A stretch of 64,000 bases of DNA from Aspergillus flavus (taxonomy: Eukaryota > Ascomycota > Eurotiomycetes > Eurotiales > Aspergillaceae). Location: positions 1,612,001-1,676,000 of the forward strand of contig NC_092409.1 in the NCBI RefSeq assembly GCF_009017415.1, written 5' to 3'. The notes below the pieces were generated by a model. That model did no database searches, was not told where the DNA came from, and worked only from the letters and a program-made list of their open reading frames with translations. Made by a program: the position numbers and the translations under genes. Every line of letters starts with the position of its first letter. Position 1 is the stretch's first letter. Shown here in pieces: positions 35,341-47,212 of this stretch.

Positions 35341-36168
35341 TCAACGGTGGTATTCAGTGGGTCTGTAGATCCGCGAGGACTCCCTGAAACGTCTGCGCTC
35401 CGCCGCATCAGACTCGTACAGCGATCCCCGGCTGGGAGAGCTCCGGCTAGGGGAGCTACGAGGAGAGGAGTAGACGATGACCCGACGACGCATCGCGTCA
35501 CGGGGCTCGCGCTCAATGATTTCAGTGTATGAGACAGGCTGCTGTTGTGGGCTTGTCGATCGGCGGGGAGGAACGGGGTAGGTTCGGTCGTAGGTGATGA
35601 TAGGTGACGGTGACCGAGGGGGCTGGACAGCACCCTGTTCTTTGCGGTTCAGGCGCATACCATCTTCAATGGCGAGGAGCAGTGCGCGGACAGCCCGGCA
35701 GTCGCGGGGTATCTTGACGAGAGTAGGCTGGTTGCGCTCACGGTCGAGGGTCGAGTATGACTTTCCGTTCTTGCTGTAAAGGTAGTCGGCGACGTCGACG
35801 GCGTATTGGTGTCCACGCTCACAAAGAGAGCGGTCATCTTTGCGCGCTCTGAGGGGATCTGCGCATCGAGTGCAGTGGCTCGCATGACGCTCAAAGGCGA
35901 CCATCACGTATTCCTCGTCAGCCTCGAGATCGCGGACGGGCAAGACGGGATCGACGACTTCGACTGGGGCAGGCATCGTGGAAGAACGTCGCAATGACCG
36001 TCTTCTACCTGGAGTTTGTTGGTGGACAATCGTATCTCGTATGGGGAAGAGACGAGGCAATGTGAGGAAACGAGAAGATCTTCGGGGAGACAGCGTGACG
36101 GAGTTTGACGGTATAGTTACGGAACTGATTGGGAGTGGTAGCAGAGGAAGATTGAGGTGGTTTGGCAA
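35341..36168 (-). CDS. Hypothetical protein with a Cys cluster and Arg/Ser-rich tail
   Basis: A single minus-strand frame of 275 codons. The likely true start is the internal ATG at 35976 (MPAPVEVVDPVLPVRD), giving 211 residues; the 64 residues before it look like translated leader. The core includes a possible zinc site, HASHCTRCADPLRARK plus LCERGHQYA, then ADYLYSKNGKSYSTLDRE, and ends in an RS-rich disordered tail (SSPRSSPSRSSPSRGS). It appears conserved in structure and codon use, but the family is not known to me. The zinc site could bind metal, nucleic acid or protein. Confidence 0.65.
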   Translation of the reverse strand: MPNHLNLPLLPLPISSVTIPSNSVTLSPRRSSRFLTLPRLFPIRDTIVHQQTPGRRRSLRRSSTMPAPVEVVDPVLPVRDLEADEEYVMVAFERHASHCTRCADPLRARKDDRSLCERGHQYAVDVADYLYSKNGKSYSTLDRERNQPTLVKIPRDCRAVRALLLAIEDGMRLNRKEQGAVQPPRSPSPIITYDRTYPVPPRRSTSPQQQPVSYTEIIEREPRDAMRRRVIVYSSPRSSPSRSSPSRGSLYESDAAERRRFRESSRIYRPTEYHR

Positions 36169-37625
36169 CAGAAGGGTTTATAATGTGTCCAGGTATAGGC
36201 AGCAGGAATTATACTGGAGAACTGTGTAGATGTAAAAGTGGATAAGAGGATCATTAACGGTGGGGAGTGAGCAAGATTATATACTAAGGACTTGAAGGAG
36301 ACATCCACGCTCAAAAGCATACAACCTAAAGCAATACCTCTAGTAGCCAGGATGGGTCTGCGCTATGACCGCACTGATCACAAGAAGACTAGGGTGGGAG
36401 ATCAAAATAAAATAAATAAAAATACAAAATAATAGTAATCATGTTCTAACATGAAATTCAATACAATACGAAATTAAATCAAAGTGTGGATGGTAGCCTG
36501 GCAGATGATGTGAAAGAAAGTTGTTTTGAATTTCTTCAGTGATACAGTAACTTAGGGTCCAAAGGGCGGGTGACTCGACGCTAACCTTGAACGATGCACG
36601 AGAGTGGTTCCTAAGGCTCAAACAAAGCATTCTCACTGGCGGGGGACCTGTGGCTGGTGCGCGCAGGCAGTGCTTTCCCTCCATGACCATACCGGTTGAT
36701 CGCGAGAATTGCAGAGGCTCTAGGCCATCTGATTGGACTGTCCGTATGAACAAGTCGGTCAACTCTTCTTTCACCCGCATTCTGCCTGGCTCCACACCAT
36801 CACAACTACTAGTACACTTGGGGCTAGGTACCTGTCTAGATCCCCTCCAAACCACCCGTCGCTTACCCGATTGAGGTGTCGGGGGACACTTCGAGTCATC
36901 GTTGCTTGTCTTTCGGAGAAACAATGACGATAGCAGACGGACTGACTCCTTTTTGACAAGGATTACTGTGGCTTGAGTGGCTTGACCTTCTCGTGTTCCC
37001 TCTCTGCCTGCGCCGCACTCACGACGTCAATTTCCCCCCAACTGCCACCACCATCACAGCGTCCGTATTACTCTTCTGTAATACCGAAAGAATTCGCTGC
37101 GTTACCACCCCTGGAGATGCAGCCCTGAGCCATTGCATATTTCCTGCATCTGCATGCCATTAACTTTATCATAATCGTTGGTTGATAACGCTCTTCTACT
37201 CCGTGGGGTAAGCAACAGCAACCGCCGAACTGTCCCTCTACGCTCATTTGCTTCGCAGCCGCTGACCACAATCGCGGATCTTTTCTGAGACAGTAAATCG
37301 TTTGGAACCATTCTGTTGGTAACCTACAATATCCTGGAACTCCATGATACCTCACCTCGTCTATTTTGGTTCGTCTCACTTTTGTTCTAAGAATAAGTCG
37401 GGATTTTACGTGCTAAGTTGCTAACACGAACGATGGATGCGATCACCGGGACCATATTGATAAGGGGTCGCTAGACCTGTTCGGGTTTCAGGGGTCTCAG
37501 CCTCAGTCTTCCAAACAGATACCTTGGAATACGGCTCAGCCACAGCCACAGATGCCACTGGCTATCGTTGCTTCGTTTCGTCTCCCACTATTACGGTTAA
37601 GCGCCATATTCGGCCGCACGCAATG
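36169..37625. other. Intergenic gap
   Basis: About 1.45 kb. Frames at 36439-36924 and 37068-37379 (minus) lack motifs. No gene supported. Confidence 0.45.
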
Positions 37626-38167
37626 TCAGATGCTCACTCTGCATGGATAATCTTCCGAAAATGAATGCACTTGTCTACTTCTACTGATCAACAAAGGGCC
37701 AAAGCTACAGAATTGAATTTCAATTTGACGCGCGCAACGATGTCTGGGCTGTTGAGTCTGTTTCACCCTATCAACCTGGCGTCGCACTTTCCCAGCGGCA
37801 GTTTTCTGGTCCACGATCCCCAGTACTTATCGCGGTGACCAAAATAGAATATATCGCGACTTACAACAAAACTGTTGAATTCTGCCTTGGCTAGCGTCTC
37901 GAGAGCCATGGGAGCCTTATGACCAGCGGCACGAGCGCGTAACCCGTGCTTCCCCTTGGGGGGAGGGGTCGAATTCGGAGGATGAGCACTGCTGCCTGTC
38001 GCATTGTGACCACTCTGTCCTGCATTGGCATTGACCTGTCTGGCCGACCAGGGGTAAAGGACGATCAGACCAATAGCATCTTCCTCTAGGAACGTTGATG
38101 TTAGGACAACTAGGCTGCAGGGCCTAGCTCGCTGAAGTCTCCAACACCCTATTTCACCCTTTGCCAC
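37626..38167 (-). CDS. Possible two-exon protein, function unknown (partial model)
   Basis: A minus-strand coding-like region ends one exon at FNSFV before a good donor (GTAAGTCGCG). After a short intron it resumes at about 37803 (KTAAGKVRRQVDRVKQTQQ) and stops at 37626. The exon upstream contains GQSGHNATGSSAHPPNS, TPPPKGKHGLRARAAGHKAP and a short helix. The 5' end is not resolved and may include another small exon. The composition suggests a basic, disordered nuclear protein, or a decaying gene. Low confidence. Confidence 0.3.
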
Positions 38168-38327
38168 TCCTTGGATGAGCCGCTGCAGCCGGCATCAGCT
38201 CCAAGCCGGCGGCAGCTCCAAGCTGGCTGGGGGAAATGGATCGCTGACTATCTACACGGGACAGAACACCAGTCAACACCTTTCATCACGATATAATTTG
38301 AACTACTTCACTTCTTCAACAACTGAA

Positions 38328-38411
38328 GCCGGGCTAGCTCAATCGGTAGAGCGTGAGACTCTTAGTCATCACGGTATCTCAAGGTTGCGGGTTCGACCCC
38401 CGCGTTCGGCT
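38328..38411 (+). tRNA. tRNA-Lys (anticodon CUU) with 11-nt intron
   Basis: Exons 38328-38364 and 38376-38411; the mature form is 73 nt. Acceptor GCCGGGC/GTTCGGC (two G-T pairs) and discriminator T; D arm GCTC/GAGC; anticodon stem TGAGA/TCTCA; loop CTCTTAA after removal of the intron GTCATCACGGT, which sits one base 3' of the anticodon as is canonical; T arm GCGGG/CCCGC with TTCGACC. B-box sequence GGTTCGACCCC is present, and a T-run at 38416-38420 fits Pol III termination. Confidence 0.95.
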
Positions 38412-39180
38412 TAACTTTTTGCTCTTGCGAAGAGCGCGGTTGAAAATTTTTTGGTGGTTCACTATCGGACGGATGACCCTCGCCACGCGGGCTCCACTTC
38501 GGATAGGATCCACATGCGGCTACAAAAACCTAGGCTACTGCATCAGTATACTTTGTAGGCCACCTTGATCGGATAAGCCTGTAATGTAGGCAAAATATGC
38601 TTTTGTAGTACATTTGCCTAGTTGTGGTAGCGGCTCATCAGGTATTGCCTCGTCAGTAACTTGTAATGTGGGCGTGTTATGGCGTGAACTCATACATGGC
38701 AAGAACTTGTATCCGAAATATATTTTATAATCATCAATGTATTATTTCACATTGTGTCTTGAACAGCAGATAAACCAAGCTCCAACATGCTTAAGATATG
38801 CAGCAAAATGATTACACTGAGATTAACGACATTTTCACAATTCACTTGGAACTTCGTCAGAGACTAATCGCATAATGAGTAACAAAACAAGCCAACTTAG
38901 CAAATGTTTAATGCGGTACCATTGTCTGTCCTATTATCACTACGCACAATAATAAAGTAGACCCAATAAACTAACTACCTGATGTAAACTAAAGCCAGTA
39001 CAAACCGCCCATCCAAGCGACCATGACCATCAAGGCAGGTTCTAGCCAAAGCCAGGTAGAAGCAACCGTCGCCAACCAGACAGCATTATCCGGGTCATCG
39101 GTGATATTTCGATGAATCCAGTCCAGTGTTTTCAGAAGAAGTATCAGTATAAGTCGGAGTGCTGACTCGAGGGCAGTCTA
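38412..39180. other. Intergenic
   Basis: AT-rich; Pol III terminator at the left end. Nothing else seen. Confidence 0.55.
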
Positions 39181-39555
39181 TCATTTTATCAGTACTAGGG
39201 ACACCCTTGTTTGCAAATTTGGGGGTAACCGGACCATTTGAGCTTTGACAAAGAAGTATGACGGAGCAGGCTTTAGTTGCGCGTAGCGGTTCTTATTTTG
39301 ATTGTTTATGTTAGTGTTCCGGTGGTCCGTTTGCATAGTTGGGGTGAGACTTTTGGATGTACATTTAGGGGCACATATGTTGTGCATGTCACAGGGACAG
39401 CTCTCTGGGCAGTCGTTGTGTCCGGTGCAGATGTTATGACATCTGTTGAGGACTCTGAACTCCTTGGGAGTAGCAGAGCTGGTATCCCGGGTGACAGCTA
39501 CTGCGTTGGCCATGCCGAGAAGGGCAGAAAGGGTGAGGATGCTGAACAGATTCAT
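39181..39555 (-). CDS. Small secreted cysteine-rich protein
   Basis: Minus strand, 124 codons from the ATG at 39555. A clean signal peptide (MNLFSILTLSALLGMANA) and short pro-region lead to a compact Cys cluster: CHNIC, HNDC, PESCPC, MHNIC, APKC, seven Cys in about 27 residues. The tail after CTSK is polar (NINNQNKNRY) and may be unstructured or partly intron. The layout resembles small secreted fungal effector or antimicrobial-like proteins, but no named family is recognised. The odd Cys count suggests one free Cys, a dimer, or an inexact 3' model. Confidence 0.55.
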   Translation of the reverse strand: MNLFSILTLSALLGMANAVAVTRDTSSATPKEFRVLNRCHNICTGHNDCPESCPCDMHNICAPKCTSKSLTPTMQTDHRNTNINNQNKNRYAQLKPAPSYFFVKAQMVRLPPNLQTRVSLVLIK

Positions 39556-40831
39556 TGTGCCGAGACCAATGTCCTTGATTAGTTATGCGGTGATAGTGCT
39601 TCAAGTGTTTGGTAATATGAGGATATCGGGAGGGATTTTCAGCTTAGAGAAAGGAGGAGATAGTCAGCTATTTATATTGATTAGCTCTCTAGGGCAAGTT
39701 AATAAACATTCTACTTACATAGATATACTTTTTAGTCATGTCTATGTACTTTTGCCAAATAGTTAATTTGAGAGTTAATCACCCCAAAGGACGTGCACAT
39801 CAAACTCTCTTTTGTTTGTGAATTGGTGTGTTCTAATGCACGGATCTACAAATGGTACCTGACTACCCCAGATATTGATGAATCCTGTGGTTACCCCAAA
39901 GGGAGTAATTGTGGATATGCACTCAACAAACTTTGATCCCTAGAACCGAGCTCTAGCCAAAGCCTACTCTACTCATTGAAGAAATACTTAATGATCGCTC
40001 ACAAAGAGAATCCGACAAACTATCAAAGCCCCGGAACCTTAAACCAGGAATCCCTGTCTTGTGAAACTGGCTGAGTAGCGGAATGATTCCCACTGGTTGC
40101 ATCTTAGCAGGGAATGTTCAATAGAATCAATTAGTCTATGCAATGAATCGATATAGTCTGGTTATGTACTAGCGAGAAATATTCCCAAATTCATACTCGG
40201 AAGGTGAAGTTAAGCCAAATGCATGATGGAATGATTTCGATACAAAATTGGTCTGGTGGAATTAACTGCCAGTCAACTATACCATGTAGTTATACTACAA
40301 AAATAACGTGGTGAATGGTAAGAATGTACAATTACCTAAAATAAAACAATAACTATGTAGAGAACTATTATTCATAGAATATTTGAGCATTGGGTCGACC
40401 TCTTTACGCTGATGAATTTGTGCTATTATCGGGATTCGGGAGTATGTAGTAGTATGTAACCCCCTATGAACTCATGCGATAGATCATATCTGACCAGTGC
40501 AACCAATTGTCCAACCGCAATTGATTATCGGCTGTCTCGTATTCCCCGAGAATTGTCCGTTTCTATCTCGTCTAATCAACCAACAGATAAACCGCAGCTT
40601 GCCGAGTCGTTCATCACCACTGGGCCCTTTGCCGACACTGTGGGGACTCTGGGGAACTTATCGGTTCCCGACGCTTCTCCCCGCCTTGCTCTCTTACTAC
40701 CGATCTACGATCCTGCATGTCATTCATAAATAAGAAGTGTCCGAATTCAACCCCGCACATGCTCTCGCAATGTGACTTCTGTCTTTATTTTGCTCTTTTC
40801 ACTCGCCCCCAGTTAACCCATTCCCATAATC
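39556..40831. other. Intergenic
   Basis: About 1.3 kb of AT-rich spacer upstream of both the Cys-rich gene (-) and the amidohydrolase (+). No gene seen. Confidence 0.55.
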
Positions 40832-42168
40832 ATGCAAGCAAGAGGTGAGAGCCCAAGTAGATCCGTTCGTTCCGGATTATATTGTGACTGGGTTCGATGC
40901 TAATATCTTTATCAGGTGATGGCCTAAAGGCCCTTATCGAGAAATACCGACCAGACTTGAAGCCGTTTGAAGAGGTCTATCGTCAGTTGCACAGCTCCCC
41001 CGAGCTAGCCTTCCAAGAAGAGAACACATCAGCTATCGCCGCAGATCATCTCAAAAAGTTGGGCTTTGAGGTTCACACGCACATCGGTGGATATGGAGTT
41101 GCCGGTATTCTCCGTAACGGCGATGGGCCAACCGTTCTCCTGCGAGCCGACATGGATGCGCTACCTTTAGAGGAAAAGACTGGTTTGCCGTACGCTAGCG
41201 ACAAAATCGTTAAAGACAAAGACGGAGTGAAAAGACCGGCAATGCATGCCTGTGGTCACGATACGCACGTCACAAGTCTCATGGCGAGTGCTGAGCTTTT
41301 AAATTCCGCCCGGGATCACTGGTCTGGTACCTTGATCTGTATTTTCCAACCAGCGGAGGAGCTACTGTCCGGCGCCAAAGCGATGATCGAAGACGGGCTG
41401 TACGAGAAGATCCCCAAGCCAGACGTTGTCCTGTCGCAGCACGTTATGAAAATGAAAACGGGCACAGTCAGTATCCGTTCGGGTCGGCTGCTCACGGCTG
41501 CTGATTCCTTCGATGTGCGCATCTATGGGCGCGGTGGACACGGCTCGGCTCCTCAGACTTGCATCGATCCCATTGTTATCGGCGCAACAATTGTGACGCG
41601 CCTGCAAAGTATCGTCAGCCGCGAAGTGATGCCGGGCGAACTGGCTGTTGTCAGTGTTGGGAGCATCCAAGCTGGTCATGTAGCGAACATTATCCCCGAT
41701 CAGCTGGATCTCAAGCTTAATGTTCGGACATACGACCCCAAGGTCCGCGAGCGTGTTATATCTTCCGTGAAGAGAATCATCGAGGCAGAGTGTCTAGCAG
41801 GAGGTGTCGCCGAGAAACCTCTTGTTAAGCAGATACTTTCTGCTCCCGCGACTATCAACGATGAGGCTACAGTCAAGGCTCTCCAAAAAACATTTGGATC
41901 ATATTTCGGAGAAAACTTGGTTGAATCGGAGCCAGCGACTGCAAGTGAAGATTTCTCCCTTCTTGCGACGGCGGTAGGAGCACCGTATGTGATGTGGACG
42001 TATGGTGGAGTCGACCCTGAGACATGGGATGATGCCGTGAAGCAGGGTACCACTGATCAGCTACCCAGTAATCACTCCCCGTTCTTCGCTCCAGTGATCC
42101 AACCGACTCTTGGTACTGCAATTGATGGAATCGCCCTTGGAGCACTGACTTTCCTGAAGCGGAACTAA
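40832..42168 (+). CDS. M20D-family amidohydrolase (hippurate/IAA-amino-acid hydrolase type)
   Basis: Exons 40832-40844 (13 nt) and 40916-42168, with a 71-nt intron, give 421 residues. The first exon encodes only MQAR plus one base, joining to GDGLKALIEKY; this is a better start than the ATG inside the intron. Family motifs: HSSPELAFQEE, RADMDALPLEEKTGL, MHACGHDTHV (Cys and His metal ligands), QPAEE (metal/catalytic Glu), GRGGHGSAPQ (dimerisation-domain His) and the C-terminal SEDFSLLA. Such enzymes cleave N-acyl or N-aroyl amino acids with a dinuclear metal centre. The substrate cannot be read from sequence. Confidence 0.92.
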
Positions 42169-43800
42169 GAGTATGACAACCTCACACGAAAGCAAATCAA
42201 TGCGGATTGCACTATGATTGCGACCGTTACGTTTAAATTTGAGCGCCTTTTTCCATTATCCTGTACATAATTGTTGCAATAGCCTTTCTAGGCTGTTAAA
42301 CCGCCAATTACTGGCTTGTAAAAGAAGCCATTAGTTCCCGTCACTCGTCTAAAAACCCTGCTCTTGAAGCAAGATAGGCGAATCTTGAACCCAAGAAATC
42401 TGTTACTATATAGAACTAACTTGGTAACAATGAATCCTAAAGCACATTATTTCAAAGCTTCTCCGAGACATAACTCACAACAATCCTTGTGGTTGATCTT
42501 CCTGCAAGGAGCTTCTCCAACACTCTATCAGCATCATTAATCTCATTGCACCGACCTGAAGGAATAATAATAACTCTTCCCGACTCGATCTACTGTTGTT
42601 GAAGAATCTATCAATAAAGGCTCATGTAGCCGCAAAGACTCCAGTGTGCCATTTAAAATAGAGATCATACCCCTGATCGATGGGTTGTCGGAAGTTTCGA
42701 TGGTTTGAGTAAAAAGCCGAAAGGATGACCACTACGTCTGATTTCGAGTATAAACGGCAGTTAATGATTTTGGTTCAAATTTTTGATCTTATTACTATTG
42801 CAATTAGAGTCTTGCAAGGATCAGTGAGGGATGAATAAGGTACCAAGCATGTATTTAGGGTTTATAAATGGGCCCAAAGCAATCGTCACTTTGGCAGTGA
42901 CGGTTCCCCACCAACAAAAACTTCCGGTTGATCCCTTATGAAAGATGACGAGACGAAACACATCTCATTTGCTAGTAACTATGGCAAACAACCAATGATT
43001 GGCATCTCAAGGCCCGAGTACCTAGGGTACGGGATCCGGATAGCAAATTTAAGCACAGTATCCCGCGGCCCGTTCTCCTGGTCTCATGTGGCCTCGTTCC
43101 CCACTGTACGGCTGTTGCACAGAAAATCCATGTGCGACTCAAGCTACCATCTAATACCCACTCGATAAGCTTCAAGCACATATGAGTTGCGAAGCTCACA
43201 AGGGACAAGATATGATTGTGGTGCTCGATGATAAGCTTCCAGGAGACGCTTGACACGTTTTCAGCTAGAATAGGGAGTCTCGCCGCTTGCAAAGCGACTG
43301 TTCCAGACTCCCTCCAGAGCACGTTAGTCGCAATTTGCCAAGACAGGTTAAGAAATTGGGAGCGCCATAACGATTGCCTCTTGCAGTCTCCACTTCAACT
43401 CGCGATACAACAACGCATCTGCTGAAAAGGGGATAGCGCGTCCCATGACATCATGTCTTGCGATTGATCAATGAGATGCTTCTCCCCCTGCTGTCCATCC
43501 AGTCCCAAGTTGCAATTCTCAATTGCTCATTGCCAGTGCCCAATCAATTGTCTTTGGGCCTTGCTGCTCGACTGCTACTATGGGTCCAGTTCGTACCTAG
43601 CCGAACCCATTATTCTCGGATTGCATTGTTGCCCGTTCAATCCCCCTTACCTGCCACATACTAGTACCCAGTGGCAGTGTTGGGCGCTATTTATTATTAC
43701 GCTATCGCTGGTTTTATTCTATAACCAACAGGTTTTTCTCGTGGGCTATGCTTTGTTCCTGTCGCTATACATTCCCTAGAAAAACTACCACCAGTGCAGG
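42169..43800. other. Intergenic gap with a possible dehydrogenase relic
   Basis: About 1.6 kb. On the minus strand at about 42460-42570 there is an isolated coding-like run (see separate entry). The rest shows no supportable gene. Confidence 0.45.
42462..42570 (-). pseudogene. Possible relic of a zinc-type alcohol dehydrogenase C-terminus
   Basis: The minus-strand reading contains EINDADRVLEKLLAGRST then TRIVV, which matches the usual end of GroES-like dehydrogenases (helix, then a short strand). Upstream sequence in all frames is broken by stops, and no Rossmann fold remains. Confidence 0.3.
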
Positions 43801-46786
43801 ATGCCCCTGAACACGGTCGCACTCAGTGTGGCCCTCACCCCTGCTGTGATCTCGACATTCTTCTCTCATGTGAGTCGCCATCCACACTGGACTTCATTTG
43901 AGCTATTCTCCTTCTTCGCTGGGACCAAACTAGCTAACACTGATTTTGTTTCCTTCAGTATTTGCATCGTAAATCGCTCCATAATAAACCAAGCGTTCAT
44001 ATCGAATACGATGAAGGTGTTCGGATATTCCGTGAATTCCTCGCCTACTCGGCCAAGCACTCCGTCGAGGATCTTCAATCCTTCACAAGCCAAAGAGTCC
44101 CCAGTCCTCACTGGGTGAGGACTGAAACGGTTACCATACCCACTCAATATCTGTCATCTGCCGCAACCGCCCTGATCGATCAATTGGGCCCCAAGGGGTT
44201 ATCGCAGGTTGGAGGGAAAGAGTGGTGGCAATGGCGCGGACCAGTAGATGATTTGCAAGGCGAATGGGTCGAAATGAGAAATGATTACAATGAGAGAACG
44301 CGGGCTAGAAAGATTCATGGGATTCATCCGAGCCAGAAACGTATTATGTTCTACATACACGGCGGAGCCTATTACTTTGGAAGTTTAGAGACGCATCGGT
44401 ACCAGATGCAACGTCATGCTAGGAAGCTCAAGGGACGAGTGTTTGCACGGTAAGATTTAGGTGTTCTGGTTGTATTGTTGTGATTATGCTAATCCCAGCT
44501 TAGTGAGTTTAATGATTCCTCCTTGGAGATTCGTTTATTGGAAGAGCGCTAAGTACGTTTGTTGTAGCGGCATATCGTCTAGCTCCACAGTTCCCATTTC
44601 CTTGCAGTCTGCAGGACTGCTTGGCTGCTTATCTTTTCCTTCTGAAGGAACACAAACCTGAAGAGATCATATTTGCTGGAGACTCTGCCGGTGGAGGAAT
44701 GGCGCTCTCGTAAGTAAAGTGCACCCGGAAAAAAACTCCCATAGCTAACATTGAAAAAGTCTGCTATGTATTCTTCGTGATCAGGGCCTGCCTTTGCCCG
44801 CAGGAGCGATCCTGATTTCACCTTGGGTTGATCTCACTCATTCTTTTCCTAGTATAGTGAAGGATAACCCCGGCGACTATATACCTCCCTACGGATTCAG
44901 ACACAGGCCTTCTGCCGCCTGGCCGCCGCCAAACTCAGATGAAATAGAAGCCATTAAGAAAGGCCTAGGGAAACAGCCTGCTACCGAAAGTAGTGCACAA
45001 GAGGCGATCCCGCCCAAAGGCAGTCAGGCTCAGGAGACAGCTGTCAAGGGTTATTCGGTTCACGAGAACCCATCGTCCAAAGAATCTCCGAACGCAGCGA
45101 ACGATTCCGATAATCCCAAGGTTCTCATTGATGGTAAGACCGTTGAGATCAAGGACCAAATTCATATGTATACGACCAACCAACTGCTATTCCACCCACT
45201 CGTTTCTCCTGTTCTACAACCGTCCCTGGGAGGCCTACCTCCCTTGCAGATTCTAAGCGGTGGAGGAGAAATGCTACGAGACGAGCAATTCTACGTTGCT
45301 CATAAAGCAGCGAATCCGACTGCTTACCCGCCCAGTGACGCTTTCCTGGACGAGTACGACCCCGAACGTGAGGCGCTGCACAAATACCCCGGGACCCACG
45401 TTCAGCTTCAAGTTTGGGATGATCTATGTCATGTTGCGACCACTTTGAGTTTCACTCGCCCAGCGAAATACATGTTTCGATCAATCGCACAGTTTGGAGC
45501 ATGGGCTCTGGCATGTGCCCAAGAAACAGAGATCGAAATTGTGGACGACACTGAAATCTCACCAATATCATCTGATAGCTCGGATGACCCAGACACACCC
45601 GCAGATGCACACCAAGCAGAAAATTCGAAACAGTCTGTGGCATCTGTCGGGAAGGCTGGCGATCGGTTACCTCCCTTCAAAGAGCGCATGATTCGTCAAA
45701 GGGTCGACAAAAGAGGCCATATATATCACTTGGAACCCCAAGCTTCGTGTCCTGTCCTTCAAATCCCAAGTTCACAAGTCGGAACCATCAATCCGGAACT
45801 GGTTAAGAAATGGCTTGCGGCAAAAAAGGAATGGGATGTGAAGTACGCCAAGGACAAGCTTCATGTCCAGCGCCAACGCGTCAAAGAGTTGGCTCAGTGC
45901 TTTCAGCAAGATTTCGTGGGCGAGGTGCCCCCTCCCAGTTCACTGGCGGCGAGAAGGTCTGCACCTGGTGTCATGCCATCTCGTGGTGGCCGGAAGAGCT
46001 ACCCTATGACAATGTGGAGCAATTGGGCCAGCAGGCATGACGAGAGGAGCCTTCAAAGGGAGCACAAGAAGGAGAAAGAGGGTCAGTCCAGGAGAACCAG
46101 CGTGGAGGCTGGACGTGCCGGAGCTTGCATGAAAGCAACAGAGGTTGATAAAGGTGCCTCTCCGGATAAAGAACAGGTTAGTCATGCCTACTAGAGGTCA
46201 TTACTATTGATGCTAAGAAATGATTCAGGATGCATCAGACGAGACAAAGAGTTCAGAAACCAGGACCGAGGAAGATGCCTCTCGCAGGCTTGACGATAGG
46301 AGTTCCAACCCTATGATACTCCTGCCCCCATATGACGAGAAGAGGTTCACGGAGGAAAACGCGAGCACGCAAGCACTTTTTCACGCACGAGGAACTATAG
46401 CCTCGACTTCAGACCTATCTATGGCCCGGAAGCAGCGACCGGTGTCCCAAGCCGGGTCAGGCACAGTTCGAAGCGGCATCACATCCGATGTTGCAGACGA
46501 TACCAGTACTCTCGGAGACAGATCGCTCGCCGTTACCAACACCGGCGTTGATGCCGCTAGTACTCGGGCAGTACGAAACTCTGTCGGAGTCGTGGGTCTG
46601 ATCAACGATGGCGACTCGGCCTATCGTTCTATTGATTTCTACTCTATGCCTCGCGACTCGGGTGATCTCGAGACCACTTCTCTTGGTGGGCGGACGACGG
46701 AAGGAGATATCTCTCGCACCGTTTCTCGCCCGGGAATGGCCGACCGAGAGTTTTATAAAACTGCACAAGAGCACCCTGTAGCATGA
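43801..46786 (+). CDS. HSL-type alpha/beta-hydrolase (esterase/lipase) with long disordered tail
   Basis: Exons 43801-43869, 43959-44449, 44568-44709, 44760-46176 and 46229-46786. The N-terminal hydrophobic stretch may anchor it. Hydrolase motifs: HGGAYYFGS (oxyanion hole), [17 protein letters not shown] (nucleophile Ser), SPWVDLTHS, and late Asp and His near VWDDLCHVA. After about residue 570 the protein becomes disordered and charged and ends in a Ser/Thr-rich tail. The join between the second and third exons is the problem: no canonical donor-acceptor pair keeps frame unless an 8-nt mini-exon at 44499-44506 is used (total then 894 codons), or one base has been gained or lost near 44568-44575. 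The family is firm; integrity is uncertain. Confidence 0.78.
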
Positions 46787-47212
46787 TATACATAAAGAAA
46801 GCTGCAAAGCGAAGATTTGCATATACAGAATCTGGCCATATATGATTTGTGTATACCTGTTTTTGTTATTCTGTTATTTGGTTAATTTGAACCTTCAAGA
46901 TACACTTATTACCAAAGTGAAATACACGATGATACCTCATACACGATCGCCTACTGCGTCTGTTTTCATATGTTTGGGTGGTTGGTCCTTGAATTATACT
47001 CTTTCTGTTTGATACGTCAGTCCCTCAATACCCTGGCTCTGAGCCCCCTTATCCCTGTGTTATATATGACAGTTTATTTTCTGAGATAGCTACAATATAG
47101 TCCTCAAGCATGTTGAACACTCCCTTCCATCAAGGCCTGAGCCGGGTATATAAATTCTTAATATAATACAAAGAGAAGCTTGGGCCATACCAAAGATTTT
47201 TCATTATCCCAA
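46787..47212. other. Convergent intergenic region
   Basis: 3' regions of the esterase (+) and IND1 (-). Nothing else seen. Confidence 0.6.

Noticed and set aside
36439..36924. 161-codon minus-strand frame
   Set aside because: No motif, mixed composition, and no splice support; looks like chance.
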